Part shown: positions 9,730-20,266 of the stretch, piece after piece | Position numbering within the stretch: the stretch's first letter is position 1 | Layout: every line of letters begins with the position of its first letter | Assembly: GCF_013378445.1 (NCBI RefSeq) | Contig: NZ_JABXYK010000003.1 | Span: 372,001-436,000 of the forward strand | Direction of reading: 5' to 3' | From: Mycoplana rhizolycopersici | GTDB taxonomy: Bacteria > Pseudomonadota > Alphaproteobacteria > Rhizobiales > Rhizobiaceae | DNA length: 64,000 nt | The notes under the pieces: model-generated | Told to the model about the DNA's origin: nothing | Seen by the model: only the letters and a program-made list of their open reading frames with translations | The model's database searches: none | Program-made: the position numbers and the translations under genes

Positions 9730-11016
9730 TCAGAGCCTGTCGCGCATGGCATACCACGTCATGGCCAGGAAGAGGAGCGGCGTTCTCAGGCTGGTGCCGC
9801 CGGGAAATGCCGGAATCTTCAACGAACCGAGCATGTCGAGTTCGGCGCTTCCGCCGGTCAGCGCGTCCGCATAGAGCTTGCCGCAATAGTTGGACAGCAT
9901 AACCCCATGGCCGGAATAGCCGCCGATCGAGGTAATCCCGGGCATGACTTCGCGCACATAGGGTTTGCGCGGCATGGTGATGCCGACCGATCCGCCCCAG
10001 GCATGCTCGATGGCGATGTCGGCGAGATCGGGATAGATTTCTGCGATCTGCCGGCGGATATGCACCGACATGTCGCTGGGATTGTCTGCCGTGTAAGCTT
10101 CCCGCCCGCCGAACAGCAGCCGCCCGTCGCGGCTCTTGCGGAAGTAGCGCACGACGAAGCGCGAATCGGCGATGGACTCCCCTCCGGGAATGATCTTCGG
10201 GAAGGCGTCGAGCACCGGCGTGGCGCCGATGAAGGAGCGGATCGGCATGACATGGGCGGCCGTCGTCGGCTCCAGCTTGCCGATATAGGCGTTGCAGGCG
10301 ACCAGGGCCTTGTCGGCGGTAATCGTGCCCCTCGCGGTCGAAATGACGGCCTTGCCGCCTGCCCGCTCGATCTTGAGCGCCGGCGTCTGCTCGTGCAGGA
10401 TCGCGCCAGCCGCCTTCGCCGCCTTTGCGATGCCGACGAGAAGCTTCATCGGGTGAATATGGCCGGTGCCGGTGTCGCGCACGCCGAAGAGATAGAATTT
10501 CGAGCCGAGCCGCTCCTGGGTCTCTTCCCTGTCCATGAAGGTGGACTGCGTATAGCCGTAGCGGCTGGCCGCGATTTCCGGATTGGCGCGGTAGTCCGCC
10601 TCGAGCGCCTTCTTGTGCGAGACGTTCAGCTGCCCGGGCATGAACTCGATATCGAGATCCTGCGCTGCAGCGAAGTCAAGAAGGTGCTGCTTGGCGTGCT
10701 CGGCAAGGTCGAAGAGACCCTTGGAACGCTCGTAGCCAAGTTCCTCCTCCAGCTCCTCCGGCCAGGAGCGCTGGCCGGTGCCGAGCTGGCCGCCATTGCG
10801 CCCGGACGCGCCGTCGCCGAAGCGGTTGGCGTCGATCAGGACGACGCGCACGCCTTTGCGCGCGAGATTGTAGGCCGCCTGCAGGCCGGTGAAGCCGCCG
10901 CCGACGATGGCGACGTCGGCTTCGCATGAGCCGGACATCTGCGGATATTCCGGGCGATCGCCGACCGTCTTTTCGTACCAGGAGATGCCGGGGGAGATCG
11001 GGCTTTGCCAGGACAT
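9730..11016 (-). CDS. puuB: FAD-dependent oxidoreductase, gamma-glutamylputrescine oxidase-like
   Basis: DAO-family flavoprotein (428 aa). The N-terminal FAD-binding Rossmann motif VAIVGGGFTGLQAA is near residues 35-48, followed by GASGRNGGQ, which is characteristic of the glycine oxidase/PuuB subgroup. The C-terminal GGYSGHGV motif closes the flavin site. The upstream neighbour on the same strand, 102 bases away, is a PuuA-like glutamine synthetase. This makes oxidation of gamma-glutamylputrescine, or of a similar gamma-glutamylated amine, the best guess. Other DAO substrates cannot be excluded from sequence alone. Confidence 0.75.
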   Translation of the reverse strand: MSWQSPISPGISWYEKTVGDRPEYPQMSGSCEADVAIVGGGFTGLQAAYNLARKGVRVVLIDANRFGDGASGRNGGQLGTGQRSWPEELEEELGYERSKGLFDLAEHAKQHLLDFAAAQDLDIEFMPGQLNVSHKKALEADYRANPEIAASRYGYTQSTFMDREETQERLGSKFYLFGVRDTGTGHIHPMKLLVGIAKAAKAAGAILHEQTPALKIERAGGKAVISTARGTITADKALVACNAYIGKLEPTTAAHVMPIRSFIGATPVLDAFPKIIPGGESIADSRFVVRYFRKSRDGRLLFGGREAYTADNPSDMSVHIRRQIAEIYPDLADIAIEHAWGGSVGITMPRKPYVREVMPGITSIGGYSGHGVMLSNYCGKLYADALTGGSAELDMLGSLKIPAFPGGTSLRTPLLFLAMTWYAMRDRL

Positions 11017-11118
11017 GGGAATGCTTTCGGTCAGAATCGTTGTTCAAGGGGGGCGCATCAGCCGACGCCGACGGCGCCCTGTAACATTTGGGCGACCGCC
11101 GGACGGCTCGGCACAGGC

Positions 11119-12555
11119 TCAGACGTTGAGCAGCAGGAATTCGCGTTCCCAGGGGCTGATCACCTGCATGAACGTCTCGAACTCGCCGCGCTTGACGCCG
11201 GCATAGAGCCCGATGAACTCCGGGCTGAAGGCGTCGTTGAGCGCCGGATCGGATTCCAGCAGCGAAACCGCTTCCAGAAGGCTGCGCGGCAGGTCGATCG
11301 AGCCTTCGTTGGCAGTGTCCTCCGTCGGCGCCGACGGCTCCACCTCGTTCATGATGCCGAGCAGGCCGCAGCCGAGCGAGGCGGCAAGCGCCAGATAGGG
11401 GTTGGCGTCGGAACCGGGCAGGCGGTTTTCGACGCGGCGTGCGGCGGCGTCCGACACCGGAATGCGGAATGCGGTTGTCCGGTTGTCGTATCCCCAGGCG
11501 ACGTTCACCGGTGCCGACATGTCGGGCGTCAGCCGGCGATAGGAATTCACATAGGGTGCCATCATCGCCAGCGTGCCCGGCACATAGCGCTGCATGCCGC
11601 CGATGAAGTGGAAGAACTCTTTCGATGCTGAGCCGTCGGGATTGGAAAAGACGTTCTTGCCGGTCTTGATGTCGACCACCGACTGGTGGATGTGCATGGC
11701 CGAGCCCGGCTGGCCCTGCATCGGCTTGGCCATGAAGGTCGCGTAGATGCCGTGCTTCAGCGCCGCTTCGCGGATCGTGCGCTTGAACATGAAGACCTGG
11801 TCGGCAAGCTCGATCGGATCGCCGTGGCGAAGGTTGATTTCCAGCTGCGCCGGCCCCTCCTCGTGAATGAGGGTGTCGATCTCCAGGCCTTGCTTTTCGG
11901 AGAAATGGTAGATGTCGTCGATCAGCTCGTCGAACTCGTTGATGCCGGCGATGGAATAGCCCTGTCCGCCCAGGATCGAGCGTCCCGAGCGCCCCTTGGG
12001 CGGGTGCAGCGGATAGTCCGGGTCGTCATTGAGGGCGACGAGATAGAATTCGATTTCCGGTGCGACGACCGGCCGCCAGCCGCGCTCGTGATAGAGCCGC
12101 ACGACATTCTTGAGCACGTTGCGCGGCGTATAGGCGACATCGTTGCCATTCGAGCCGACGATGTCGCAGATCACCTGCGCGGTCGGGTCGCTCTCCCAGG
12201 GCACGATCGAGAGCGTCGAAAGGTCGGGAACGAGCTTGAGGTCGCTGTCGCGCGGCTCATAGCGGAAGTTGCCGGTCTCTTCCGGGTACTCGCCGGAAAT
12301 CGTGTGGCGATAGAGTGCTGAGGGAAGCGCCAGCGAGGTGTTGGAGGTGAATTTGGACGACGGCATCATCTTGCCGCGCGGCACGCCCGCAAGGTCCGGG
12401 GTGATGCACTCCACGTCTTCGATGCCTCGTAGCTTGAGCCAGTCGGACGCCTCTTTCCAGTTGCTGACGCCGCGAAGCGAGTTCAGGGCGGGAGGGATCT
12501 TGGAGGAGCGGCTGGCTTTCTGGACGGTGGAGGCAACGGTCTTTTTTGAGGGCAT
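11119..12555 (-). CDS. puuA: Glutamine synthetase family protein, gamma-glutamylputrescine synthetase-like
   Basis: 478-aa member of the glutamine synthetase catalytic family. The beta-grasp N-terminal region is followed by a catalytic domain with EIEFYLV, EEGPAQLEINLRHGD, GSAMHIHQS and a C-terminal NRTTAFRIP/ARRVENRLPGSDANPYLALAA block. The N-terminal 25 residues are basic and not conserved. It is not a GlnA: it lacks the adenylylation-loop pattern I would expect of GlnA, and it sits with a PuuB-like oxidase. ATP-dependent ligation of glutamate to putrescine or another amine is inferred. The polyamine importer potFGHI lies 11 kb away. Confidence 0.75.
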   Translation of the reverse strand: MPSKKTVASTVQKASRSSKIPPALNSLRGVSNWKEASDWLKLRGIEDVECITPDLAGVPRGKMMPSSKFTSNTSLALPSALYRHTISGEYPEETGNFRYEPRDSDLKLVPDLSTLSIVPWESDPTAQVICDIVGSNGNDVAYTPRNVLKNVVRLYHERGWRPVVAPEIEFYLVALNDDPDYPLHPPKGRSGRSILGGQGYSIAGINEFDELIDDIYHFSEKQGLEIDTLIHEEGPAQLEINLRHGDPIELADQVFMFKRTIREAALKHGIYATFMAKPMQGQPGSAMHIHQSVVDIKTGKNVFSNPDGSASKEFFHFIGGMQRYVPGTLAMMAPYVNSYRRLTPDMSAPVNVAWGYDNRTTAFRIPVSDAAARRVENRLPGSDANPYLALAASLGCGLLGIMNEVEPSAPTEDTANEGSIDLPRSLLEAVSLLESDPALNDAFSPEFIGLYAGVKRGEFETFMQVISPWEREFLLLNV

Positions 12556-12730
12556 GACACACCGGGGTTGGTTTCGGATAGGCCATCATATCCCGAGTTT
12601 GGGCATTGGCTAGGGGGGCAGAATGGCGAAAGGCGAGCTTTCCCGGGCGGATGCGGCAGGTGGCACCGGCACAGGTTGACTTTCGGCAAGCGAAAGGAAA
12701 AGGGAGAGGCCGAAACGGGGACGATGCGGC

Positions 12731-13912
12731 GTGGCGGAAAAGACGGACGTAGTCATCATCGGTGCCGGGGCAGCCGGCATGATGTGTGCGATCGAGGCGG
12801 GCAAGCGCGGACGGCGCGTGCTCGTGATCGACCATGCCCGTGCGCCTGGCGAGAAGATCCGCATCTCCGGCGGCGGCCGCTGCAACTTCACCAACATCCA
12901 TGCGGAGCCCAGGAACTTCCTGTCGCAGAACCCGCATTTCTGCAAATCCGCCCTCGCACGCTACACGCCGCGCAATTTTCTCGGCCTCGTCGAGAAGCAC
13001 GGTATTGCCTGGCATGAAAAGACGCTGGGGCAGCTCTTCTGCGACCATTCCGCCAAGGACATCATCGCCATGCTCCTCAAGGAGATGCGCGACGCCGGTG
13101 CCGAACTGCGCCTGATGACGGACGTCTCGTCCGTCGAGAAGACAGCAACCGGCTTCCGTGTTTCCACGAGCGGCGGCACGGTCGACACCGCCTCGCTCGT
13201 CATCGCAACCGGGGGAAAATCGATCCCGAAGATGGGCGCGACGGGCTTTGCCTATCGGATCGCCGAGCTCTTCGGCCTGCGCGTGGTGGAGACCCGCCCC
13301 GGTCTGGTGCCGCTGACGCTTGATCCCCAGTCACTCGCCGCGCACGAGGGCATGCCGGGTGTCGCAGTGGAGGTGGTCGCCCGTCACGGAAAGACCGAGT
13401 TTCGCGAGGCGATGCTCTTTACCCATCGCGGCTTGAGTGGCCCGGCCATCCTGCAGATATCTTCCTTCTGGCGTGAAGGCGACGAAATCACGCTGCACCT
13501 GCAGCCGGACGTCGATCTTGCAGTCCTTCTCGCGGCGGCGCGAAAGGAAAACGGCAAGCAGGCGGTCCAGACGGTTTTGTCGGAGCACATGCCCCGAAAG
13601 CTCGCGCAGCTCCTTGTCGGCCAGTCGGGCGTCGACGGGCCGCTGGCGGAAGTCGCGGGGCGAAAGATCGAAATGCTTGCGGAGCATGTCCGCCGCTGGC
13701 GGATCCGCCCGGCGGGATCGGAAGGCTACCGCACCGCCGAGGTGACGCTGGGCGGCGTGGACACCGACGAACTGGACTCGCGTACGATGGCGGCGAAATT
13801 GGTCCCGGGACTGCATTTCATCGGCGAGGCGGTGGACGTCACCGGCTGGCTCGGCGGCTACAATTTCCAGTGGGCCTGGGCCTCCGGTCATGCCGCCGGG
13901 CAGGAGGTTTGA
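12731..13912 (+). CDS. NAD(P)/FAD-dependent oxidoreductase of the HI0933/YhiN family
   Basis: Predicted soluble flavoprotein of 393 aa. An N-terminal Rossmann motif VVIIGAGAAGMMCA is followed by ISGGGRCNFTN, a hallmark of this family. A second conserved block ATGGKSIPKMGATG lies near residue 160, and GEAVDVTGWLGGYNFQWA closes the FAD domain at the C-terminus. The start is a GTG at 12731; no in-frame ATG exists upstream of the Rossmann motif. It is divergent from the puuA-like gene. The biochemical role of the family is poorly defined, so none is assigned. Confidence 0.8.
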   Translation: MAEKTDVVIIGAGAAGMMCAIEAGKRGRRVLVIDHARAPGEKIRISGGGRCNFTNIHAEPRNFLSQNPHFCKSALARYTPRNFLGLVEKHGIAWHEKTLGQLFCDHSAKDIIAMLLKEMRDAGAELRLMTDVSSVEKTATGFRVSTSGGTVDTASLVIATGGKSIPKMGATGFAYRIAELFGLRVVETRPGLVPLTLDPQSLAAHEGMPGVAVEVVARHGKTEFREAMLFTHRGLSGPAILQISSFWREGDEITLHLQPDVDLAVLLAAARKENGKQAVQTVLSEHMPRKLAQLLVGQSGVDGPLAEVAGRKIEMLAEHVRRWRIRPAGSEGYRTAEVTLGGVDTDELDSRTMAAKLVPGLHFIGEAVDVTGWLGGYNFQWAWASGHAAGQEV

Positions 13913-14016
13913 AGGCCTGCACAGGCGCGTGCATGCCCCTGCGAAAGTAGGGGTCGCAAACAGGCGAGGGCCGATTTACGGTTCATTAAGAGGTGCGGGC
14001 CGATCCTGCCGAAAGC

Positions 14017-14038
14017 CGGCGTTTCGCCGCCCGTTTTT
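14017..14038 (+). terminator. Short hairpin with T run
   Basis: A 5-bp stem (CGGCG/CGCCG, loop TTT) at 14017-14029 is followed by CCCG and five T residues. It could end transcription from the flavoprotein gene 105 bases upstream, or mark the end of a short untranslated RNA. The stem is short. Confidence 0.4.
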
Positions 14039-14138
14039 CAGGATATCCGGGGAAACGGAAGAGCGGCCGAAATGACATGACGTGGGCCGGCTGGCCGGAT
14101 CAACCGGGATGCCCGTAGCTCGTAACCGGAGTCTTGCC

Positions 14139-14288
14139 ATGACCGCAGCACACCGCCGTCCCGTCGCCCGCGCTCTCGCCATCGCCGCCGAAGAAAAGCG
14201 CCGTGCCGCGTTGGGCATCGCCTTCAATTGCACCGTGGCTGCGCTGCTTCTGGCGCTCGTTGCCGCATCGATCGCCTGGTTCCACTGA
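14139..14288 (+). CDS. Possible small single-span membrane protein
   Basis: A 49-residue open frame from the ATG at 14139, preceded by GGAG seven bases upstream. The N-terminal half is basic and alanine-rich (MTAAHRRPVARALAIAAEEK); residues about 25-46 form one strongly hydrophobic helix. This gives a plausible N-in small membrane protein. Longer in-frame starts exist at 14082 and 14109 but have no ribosome site. No family was recognised and the neighbours give no hint of function. The reading frame could be chance. Confidence 0.4.
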   Translation: MTAAHRRPVARALAIAAEEKRRAALGIAFNCTVAALLLALVAASIAWFH

Positions 14289-14560
14289 CCGGTCTGCAAA
14301 TGGGTCGTCCAGGCCGGTCGGTTGGCGGCAAAAGTATGATCAATCGCTTTAATCGTTTGAAGTTTCTTAAAACTTCACCCCCATGATTGCCGGAAACTGA
14401 CCCGAACCGCGCCGACTGCGCAGCGGTCCTGCAATGATTGCGCCCGGGTCAAACGGCGAAAATCCGTATTTTTATCAGATCAATTTCGCATGACCGACCC
14501 CTGGGAGACCCGTGACGATGCGGGTGGGGGGAGGCGGTCGGCCGCAGGGAGTGATGCCCG
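14289..14560. other. Intergenic region before the first chemoreceptor gene
   Basis: 272 bases with no credible gene. It includes the perfect 8-bp dyad at 14358-14377 (listed separately) and AT-rich DNA that probably holds the promoter of the chemoreceptor gene at 14561. Confidence 0.5.
14358..14377. promoter_or_regulatory. Perfect inverted repeat upstream of chemoreceptor gene
   Basis: TGAAGTTT at 14358-14365 and AAACTTCA at 14370-14377, separated by CTTA. It lies about 180 bases before the chemoreceptor start in AT-rich DNA. No T run follows (CCCCC instead), so it looks more like an operator than a terminator. The binding protein is unknown. Confidence 0.35.
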
Positions 14561-17092
14561 ATGTTCATCGACAGGGTGCTTGCCCGCTTCAAGATTCAGA
14601 CCAAGGTCGTTCTCTTCATTCTTCCTTTCGTCGTCAGCATCAGCGCCGTCGGCCTCACCGGCCTCTATGCTTCGGGCATGCTGCAGGGACGCATGGAAAT
14701 CTCAAACAGCGTGCTGCAGTCGCTGAGCGGCTTCAAGGACGTCTATGCGGGAATGAACGCGTTCCTGCAGCAGACGTCTGAGGAGACGCGCGACGCCGTA
14801 ACCAGGACGATCGACGCGCAGCAGGAGTTGCTGGCGGATACATTTGCCCAGGTCGAGGACGAGGCCGGACGGCGGCAACTGCAGGAGGCCGTCGACGGCA
14901 GCACCATGATCGGGCAGCGCGTCGGCCAGCTTTGGACGCTGTACGAAAACGAACTCGCCTTGCGCCGGTCGATGGAAATGAGCCTCGCCAGCCTGCTCGG
15001 CGAACAGATGAAGGTGCTGGAGGAGGCGACCCGCATCGAGCGGGGCGTACGCAAGGACGAAGAGGCGGCAAAGACCCTGCTGCGTGAGGCGGAGCGTCTG
15101 AAATCCGCAAGCGACGCGCTGAACGCGTTTTCGGCAAGCTTTTCCCGGGCACCCGACGCCGAACAGAAGATCAAGGTTGCCGCCGACGCGCAGGCAGAGC
15201 TGGTCAAGCTGACGCGCCGTGTCCGCACCGGCCTTCCTGCCAACCAGAAGGCTGTCCACGAGACGTTCGAGAAGACGGTGGACGAGATCGGCAAGCTTTC
15301 CACCAGCGGCGACAAGAGCGAGGAAAATGCAGCAGCGATCGGCCGCCTCATCGCACGCTTCCGCCAGACAGGGATCCAGCTGCAGAGTGCTGCCGCCCTG
15401 AAGATGCGCGACGCGACGATCACCTTTTCAAAGCTTGATGCGCCGCTGGTCAAGGCTGGCGCGCTGCTGGCCGTCACGCGCAAGCTCGTGAATTCGGCCT
15501 ACTCGATCCGCATCGCCGCCGCGGGCTTCCTGCAGCGGCCCGACCAGGCGGGACGCGACAGGCTCGTGCGCGAGTTCAAGGTGATGGAGGCCGATATCCA
15601 GAGCCTGTCCAACACCGCAGCCGAGCTTCCCTTCTTCGAGAAGCTGATCGGCTCGCTGGCGCCGATGATCCGGCAGATGAACGAGGACAGCGCCGCCCTG
15701 GTCGAGATCAGCTACAAGCGCGAGGCCGAGTTCACAGCCGCGGCTGGCGACATCGACCGGATCTGGGGGCAGATGACTGCCTTCGCGGAAGGCCAGAAGA
15801 ACAATGCCTCCGTCGAGAGCGAGAAGGCAAACCAGGTGTCGGTGTTGGCCACGGTTTCGGGCATCGTGATCGCCCTGCTCGCCGGCGGCGCCCTGGTGTT
15901 GACGCTGAAGGGGCCGATCGGCCAGATCACGGCGGCGATGCGCCGGCTGGCCGACGGCGTGCTCGATACCGCCATCGACGGCGGCGCGCGCCGCGATGAA
16001 ATCGGCGACATGGCCCGTGCACTCGGTGTGTTCAAGGAAAACGCCCTGTCGAAGATCCGCATCGAGGCCGAGAGCGAGGAGCAGCGTACGGCGGCCGATG
16101 CGGAACGGGCGCGGAACGATGCGGAGAAGCGCGAACTGGATCACCAGATCGACTTTGCCGTGAACGCGCTTGCCGCGGGGCTCGGCAGGCTGGCGCAGGG
16201 AGATCTTTCCCGCCAGATCGATACGCCGTTCACCGGTCGCCTGGAACAGCTTCGTCAGGACTTCAACGTGTCGCTGACCCGCCTGCAGGATACGCTCGGC
16301 CAGATCCGCAATAACGCGCTGTCGATCCAGCAGAGCGGCGCCGAACTGCGCGGCTCTTCCGACCAGCTCTCCAAGCGCACGGAAGCGCAGGCCGCCTCGC
16401 TTGAGGAAACGGCCGCAGCCGTCGACCAGATCACGGTGACGGTCAGGGCTTCGGCAGAGCGGGCGCACGAGGCCAACACCGTCGTCGTCGAGACCAAGCG
16501 CAATGCCGACAGCTCGGCCGCCGTCGTCGGCAACGCGATCTCGGCCATGGGCCGCATCGAGGACGCGTCGCGCAAGATCGAGCAGATCATCGAGGTGATC
16601 GACGACATCGCCTTCCAGACCAACCTTCTGGCGCTGAATGCCGGGATCGAGGCGGCGCGTGCGGGCGAGGCCGGCAAGGGCTTCGCCGTCGTCGCACAGG
16701 AGGTCCGGGAACTGGCGCAGCGTTCGGCGGAAGCCGCCCGCGAGATCAAGGTCTTGATCGAAAAGTCCACGCAAGAGGTCAACGCCGGCGCACGGCTGGT
16801 GCAGGAGACGGGCTCCGTTCTGGCTTCGATCAGCCAGCAGATCGTTTCCGTCAGCCAGCACGTCGACATGATGGCGACCGCCAGCCGCGACCAGGCCGTG
16901 GCGCTGAACGAGGTCAACGGTTCGGTCAACCAGATGGACCAGATGACCCAGCAGAACGCAGCCATGGTGGAGACGACCACGGTCGCCTGCCGCCAGCTTT
17001 CGAGCGAGGCCGACACCTTGATGATGCTCGTCGAGCAGTTCCGGTTGGAAGCTGCCGAAGCGCGCACTTACACGACCTACGAAGCGGCCTGA
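14561..17092 (+). CDS. Methyl-accepting chemotaxis protein with long periplasmic helical sensor
   Basis: 843-aa transmembrane chemoreceptor. TM1 is at about residues 15-38. A periplasmic region of nearly 390 residues follows, rich in predicted amphipathic helices and lacking Cache-type landmarks, so a helical-bundle sensor is likely. TM2 is at about 427-449, then a HAMP domain (about 450-500, [16 protein letters not shown]) and a long coiled coil. The signalling hairpin tip [21 protein letters not shown] is at about 680-700. No C-terminal CheR-tethering pentapeptide is present (ends TTYEAA). AGGGAG lies about ten bases before the ATG. A strong terminator follows, so it is transcribed separately from the second receptor. 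The ligand cannot be told. Confidence 0.9.
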   Translation: MFIDRVLARFKIQTKVVLFILPFVVSISAVGLTGLYASGMLQGRMEISNSVLQSLSGFKDVYAGMNAFLQQTSEETRDAVTRTIDAQQELLADTFAQVEDEAGRRQLQEAVDGSTMIGQRVGQLWTLYENELALRRSMEMSLASLLGEQMKVLEEATRIERGVRKDEEAAKTLLREAERLKSASDALNAFSASFSRAPDAEQKIKVAADAQAELVKLTRRVRTGLPANQKAVHETFEKTVDEIGKLSTSGDKSEENAAAIGRLIARFRQTGIQLQSAAALKMRDATITFSKLDAPLVKAGALLAVTRKLVNSAYSIRIAAAGFLQRPDQAGRDRLVREFKVMEADIQSLSNTAAELPFFEKLIGSLAPMIRQMNEDSAALVEISYKREAEFTAAAGDIDRIWGQMTAFAEGQKNNASVESEKANQVSVLATVSGIVIALLAGGALVLTLKGPIGQITAAMRRLADGVLDTAIDGGARRDEIGDMARALGVFKENALSKIRIEAESEEQRTAADAERARNDAEKRELDHQIDFAVNALAAGLGRLAQGDLSRQIDTPFTGRLEQLRQDFNVSLTRLQDTLGQIRNNALSIQQSGAELRGSSDQLSKRTEAQAASLEETAAAVDQITVTVRASAERAHEANTVVVETKRNADSSAAVVGNAISAMGRIEDASRKIEQIIEVIDDIAFQTNLLALNAGIEAARAGEAGKGFAVVAQEVRELAQRSAEAAREIKVLIEKSTQEVNAGARLVQETGSVLASISQQIVSVSQHVDMMATASRDQAVALNEVNGSVNQMDQMTQQNAAMVETTTVACRQLSSEADTLMMLVEQFRLEAAEARTYTTYEAA

Positions 17093-17114
17093 TCGTCGCG
17101 CCTCCGGTTTCTGG

Positions 17115-17149
17115 AAACGCCGTCCCGCAGCCATGTGGGACGGCGTTTT
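17115..17149 (+). terminator. Rho-independent terminator after chemoreceptor gene
   Basis: Perfect 12-bp stem, AAACGCCGTCCC (17115-17126) with GGGACGGCGTTT (17137-17148), ending in TTTT. It lies 22 bases after the stop codon. Confidence 0.9.
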
Positions 17150-17273
17150 GCGTTGTTGCTTGCCGTCGATCGTCAGAGAAGCAAAATTGTCAATTGTCAG
17201 ACTTAAGGCGCAACCTTCAGTTTTTCTTATCAAGTGCAGCCTAAGCTACACGCTCGATATTCAGGAGTGTCGT

Positions 17274-19112
17274 ATGTTTCGAATGGTCAAGACCTCGATC
17301 GCTGCTCAGTATGTTGCCATGACGATCGGTCTCATCTTTCTCACCGGTGCGGTCATCGTCGGCGTCATGCACTACAACCTGCGCCAATACGTCCTGCAGG
17401 AGGCGGCCACCGATGCGCGGGATGCGAGCCGCAACATGGCGGTGCTGCTGGCGGGCGATATCGATGGTGCGAAGATCGACATCGAGAACGGAACGCTGGC
17501 CTCGGTGACGGCCGAATCGGTACCGGACTTTGCCGACCACAGTCTCGTCGACCGGACGGCGCAATCGATCGCCGGCGTTGCCACCATCTTCCGCAGGGAT
17601 GGCACGGACTACCTTCGCGTCTCGACCAACGTGAAAAAGGAAGACGGCAGCCGCGCGGTCGGCACCAGGCTCGCAGCCGATCATCCCGCCCAGGCAGCAC
17701 TTGCCAGAGGCGAGGCCTATTATGGTCCCGCCGAGCTTTTCGGCAGGCAGTTCATGACCGGGTATTTCCCGATCAAGGCGCAAGGCGGCGCCAACGTCGG
17801 GATGATGTTCATCGGCATCCCTATGGAAGTCTATTTTGCCAAGATCCACACGCTGCAGGTCATGGCGGTGGCTGCCGGGCTGTTCGCATTGTTCGTCTTC
17901 GGCGCACTCGCCTACGCCGCGGTAAGGCGTTCGGTGCGGCCGTTGCGCTCGCTCATCGCCGCCGTCCGCGACATTGCCGATGGACGGCTTGAGGCCGAAG
18001 TCCCCTGTCTTGATAAGGCCAACGAGTTCGGTCAGATCGCACGCGCCCTCGAGGTCTTCCGCGACAATGCCGCGCGCAAGATCTCGGCCGAGCGCGAGGC
18101 CGCTGCCCGGCAGGAGGAAGCGGCTAGCGAGCGGACGCGTGCGGATGGCGAAAAGCAGGAGACCGATCGCCAGATCTCCTTTGCGGTCGACGAGCTTGCT
18201 GCCGGCCTTGGCCGGTTGGCACAGGGAGACGTCTCCCGTCGCATCGACAGCCCGTTTGCCGGGCGGCTCGACGATCTGCGCCGCGATTTCAATGCTTCGC
18301 TCGTACGGCTTCAGGACACGCTGTTGCAGATCCGCGCCAATGCGGCGTCGATCCAGCATAGCGGTGGCGAGATGCGGCAGTCCGCCGACGCCCTCTCGCG
18401 GCGGACGGAATCCCAGGCCGCCTCGCTGGAGGAGACCGCTGCCGCAGTCGAGGAGATCACCGTAACCGTTCGCGCTTCCGCCGAGCGGGCGCAGGAAGCA
18501 AACATCCGGGTTACGGAGACGCGCCGGACCGCGGACGAATCCGGCCTAGTCGTCTCCAGCGCGATCGCCGCGATGGGCCGCATCGAAGAGGCTTCGCGAA
18601 AGATCGAGCAGATCATCGAGGTGATCGACGATATCGCCTTCCAGACCAACCTTCTGGCATTGAACGCAGGCATAGAGGCGGCGCGCGCCGGCGATGCCGG
18701 CAAGGGTTTTGCGGTCGTTGCCCAGGAGGTGCGCGAACTCGCCCAGCGCTCGGCCGAGGCGGCGCGCGAGATCAAGTCCCTGATCGAGAGATCGACGCAG
18801 GAGGTGGAGGCCGGCTCCCGTCTCGTTCAGGATACCGGTGCCGTGCTTTCCACGATCAGTACGCAGGTGGCTGCCGTCAGCCAGCACGTCGAGACCATTG
18901 CCACGGCCAGCCGTGATCAGTCCGCAGCGCTGCAGGAAGTCAATACGTCCGTCAACCAGATGGACCAGATGACCCAGCAGAACGCCTCCATGGTGGAGAC
19001 CACGAGTGCCTCCAGCCGCAAGCTGGCGGATGAAGCCGACGCGCTGATGGCGCTGGTCGCGCAGTTCCGCCTGGCGGAACAAGGCAGCCCGGCGCGGCAA
19101 TACGCCGCCTGA
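17274..19112 (+). CDS. Methyl-accepting chemotaxis protein with Cache-type sensor
   Basis: 612-aa chemoreceptor. TM1 is at about residues 8-33 and TM2 at about 195-217. The periplasmic domain between them is about 160 residues, with a Cache-like pattern ([50 protein letters not shown] in two parts, [10 protein letters not shown]). HAMP and coiled coil follow, then a signalling tip near 451-475 that is almost identical to that of the preceding receptor. The ATG at 17274 follows AGGAG at 17263-17267; an upstream in-frame ATG at 17133 falls inside the terminator of the previous gene. The C-terminus (RQYAA) again lacks the tethering pentapeptide. Single-Cache receptors usually sense small organic acids, but the ligand here is unknown. 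Confidence 0.9.
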   Translation: MFRMVKTSIAAQYVAMTIGLIFLTGAVIVGVMHYNLRQYVLQEAATDARDASRNMAVLLAGDIDGAKIDIENGTLASVTAESVPDFADHSLVDRTAQSIAGVATIFRRDGTDYLRVSTNVKKEDGSRAVGTRLAADHPAQAALARGEAYYGPAELFGRQFMTGYFPIKAQGGANVGMMFIGIPMEVYFAKIHTLQVMAVAAGLFALFVFGALAYAAVRRSVRPLRSLIAAVRDIADGRLEAEVPCLDKANEFGQIARALEVFRDNAARKISAEREAAARQEEAASERTRADGEKQETDRQISFAVDELAAGLGRLAQGDVSRRIDSPFAGRLDDLRRDFNASLVRLQDTLLQIRANAASIQHSGGEMRQSADALSRRTESQAASLEETAAAVEEITVTVRASAERAQEANIRVTETRRTADESGLVVSSAIAAMGRIEEASRKIEQIIEVIDDIAFQTNLLALNAGIEAARAGDAGKGFAVVAQEVRELAQRSAEAAREIKSLIERSTQEVEAGSRLVQDTGAVLSTISTQVAAVSQHVETIATASRDQSAALQEVNTSVNQMDQMTQQNASMVETTSASSRKLADEADALMALVAQFRLAEQGSPARQYAA

Positions 19113-19174
19113 GGTGAGGGGCAGCCGATAGTCTGAATACAGGCGTGCAGCAGGAACTGACCGCTCCGGCGGCG

Positions 19175-20266
19175 CTACTCCAGCAGCCGCGCCACGAGCG
19201 AGGCCTGGGAATTGACCTCGAGCTTCTTGAAGATGTTCTTCACATGCGAGCGCACGGTCTCGTAGCTGAGGCCGCCCCCAAGGGCGATCTCTCTCAGTGA
19301 CAGGCCTGCGGCGATCGCCGAGGAAATCTCGGCCTCCTTCGGCGTCAGCCGGTAGCGGACCTGGATGTGCTCGCTTTTCTGGTGCGCGGCAGCGCTCGGC
19401 TCGATGATGACGGCGACCGTCGGGCCGTTGAGGAGTTCGGTGAAGGGATCGGACTTCAGACGTAAGAGCGTCAGCTTGTAGCGCGTTCCGGTGGCGGATT
19501 TTTCGACCGCCACATAGGGCTTGAGCTGCAATCCCTGCCGGGACAGCAGAAATCTCAATGTCTCCGCGGCTCGCTCGCTTTTCAGCGCAAGCTTGCCGCC
19601 TGCCGTTACCGTCGCTGTCTCCCCGTCTGCGATCATGCTCTGCGCCCGGTCGTTCAGCGAACGGATACTTCCCGTTTCGGAGACGTAAATGAGGCCCGCG
19701 CCGATCGCTTCGAAAAGCGCGTGCCCGGCGTGCCGTTCTCCCGAAGTCAGATCGCCCCGCCGGGCGAAATCGACCGCGCGCCTGAGATGCGGGGCAAGCT
19801 CGGTGTAGAGCCCGGCTGCTTCGTGATTGAAATCGCTGTCGACGGAGGAGGTGCAGGTGGAGAGGATGAAGGTGCGGGTCGAATCCCGAACGATGGTGAC
19901 GCCGATGCTTGTTTCGCAGCCGGTCTGGTTCTTCAGCCAGTCGTTGTAGAACTCCGTCTTGGCCAGCTCCGCGCGCGGGACGATGCTCTCGCCGGTCAAC
20001 CCCTGGCCGACCGGCACCGAAAGCGTTCTGGGCACCCAGGGATTGATGGCGGCGAAATGCCGGTGGAACAGGTCGAGCTCGTGGCTGCTGAAGCCGGATA
20101 CATAGCCGACATGGGCGACCGGCGAACCGATGTCCTGGTAGTGGAAGGCGGACTTGCCGTTTGGCAGGGTCGCCGCAAGCCGATCAAGAAAGTCCTGCCA
20201 GCTGCATTCGCCGAACACACTGCCGTAGATCAGATCCGTCAGTTCCGCCGAATTCGTCACCGCCAT
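19175..20266 (-). CDS. LuxR-type helix-turn-helix transcriptional regulator
   Basis: 363-aa predicted DNA-binding protein. The last 65 residues form a classic LuxR/NarL-type HTH (RLTPKEAEISSAIAAGLSLREIA, then YETVRSHVKNIFKKLEV). The N-terminal 290 residues show no receiver domain and no recognisable acyl-homoserine-lactone pocket; a PAS-like segment may be present around ALFEAIGAGLIYVSE (about residue 190). The ATG at 20266 was chosen because the upstream extension is arginine-rich and non-conserved in character. It is convergent with the chemoreceptor gene. Signal and targets are unknown. Confidence 0.75.
   Translation of the reverse strand: MAVTNSAELTDLIYGSVFGECSWQDFLDRLAATLPNGKSAFHYQDIGSPVAHVGYVSGFSSHELDLFHRHFAAINPWVPRTLSVPVGQGLTGESIVPRAELAKTEFYNDWLKNQTGCETSIGVTIVRDSTRTFILSTCTSSVDSDFNHEAAGLYTELAPHLRRAVDFARRGDLTSGERHAGHALFEAIGAGLIYVSETGSIRSLNDRAQSMIADGETATVTAGGKLALKSERAAETLRFLLSRQGLQLKPYVAVEKSATGTRYKLTLLRLKSDPFTELLNGPTVAVIIEPSAAAHQKSEHIQVRYRLTPKEAEISSAIAAGLSLREIALGGGLSYETVRSHVKNIFKKLEVNSQASLVARLLE

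Noticed and set aside
15428-17233. Long minus-strand open frame antisense to the first chemoreceptor (about 600 codons)
   Set aside because: Mirror of the strongly biased chemoreceptor coding sequence, and it runs through its terminator.
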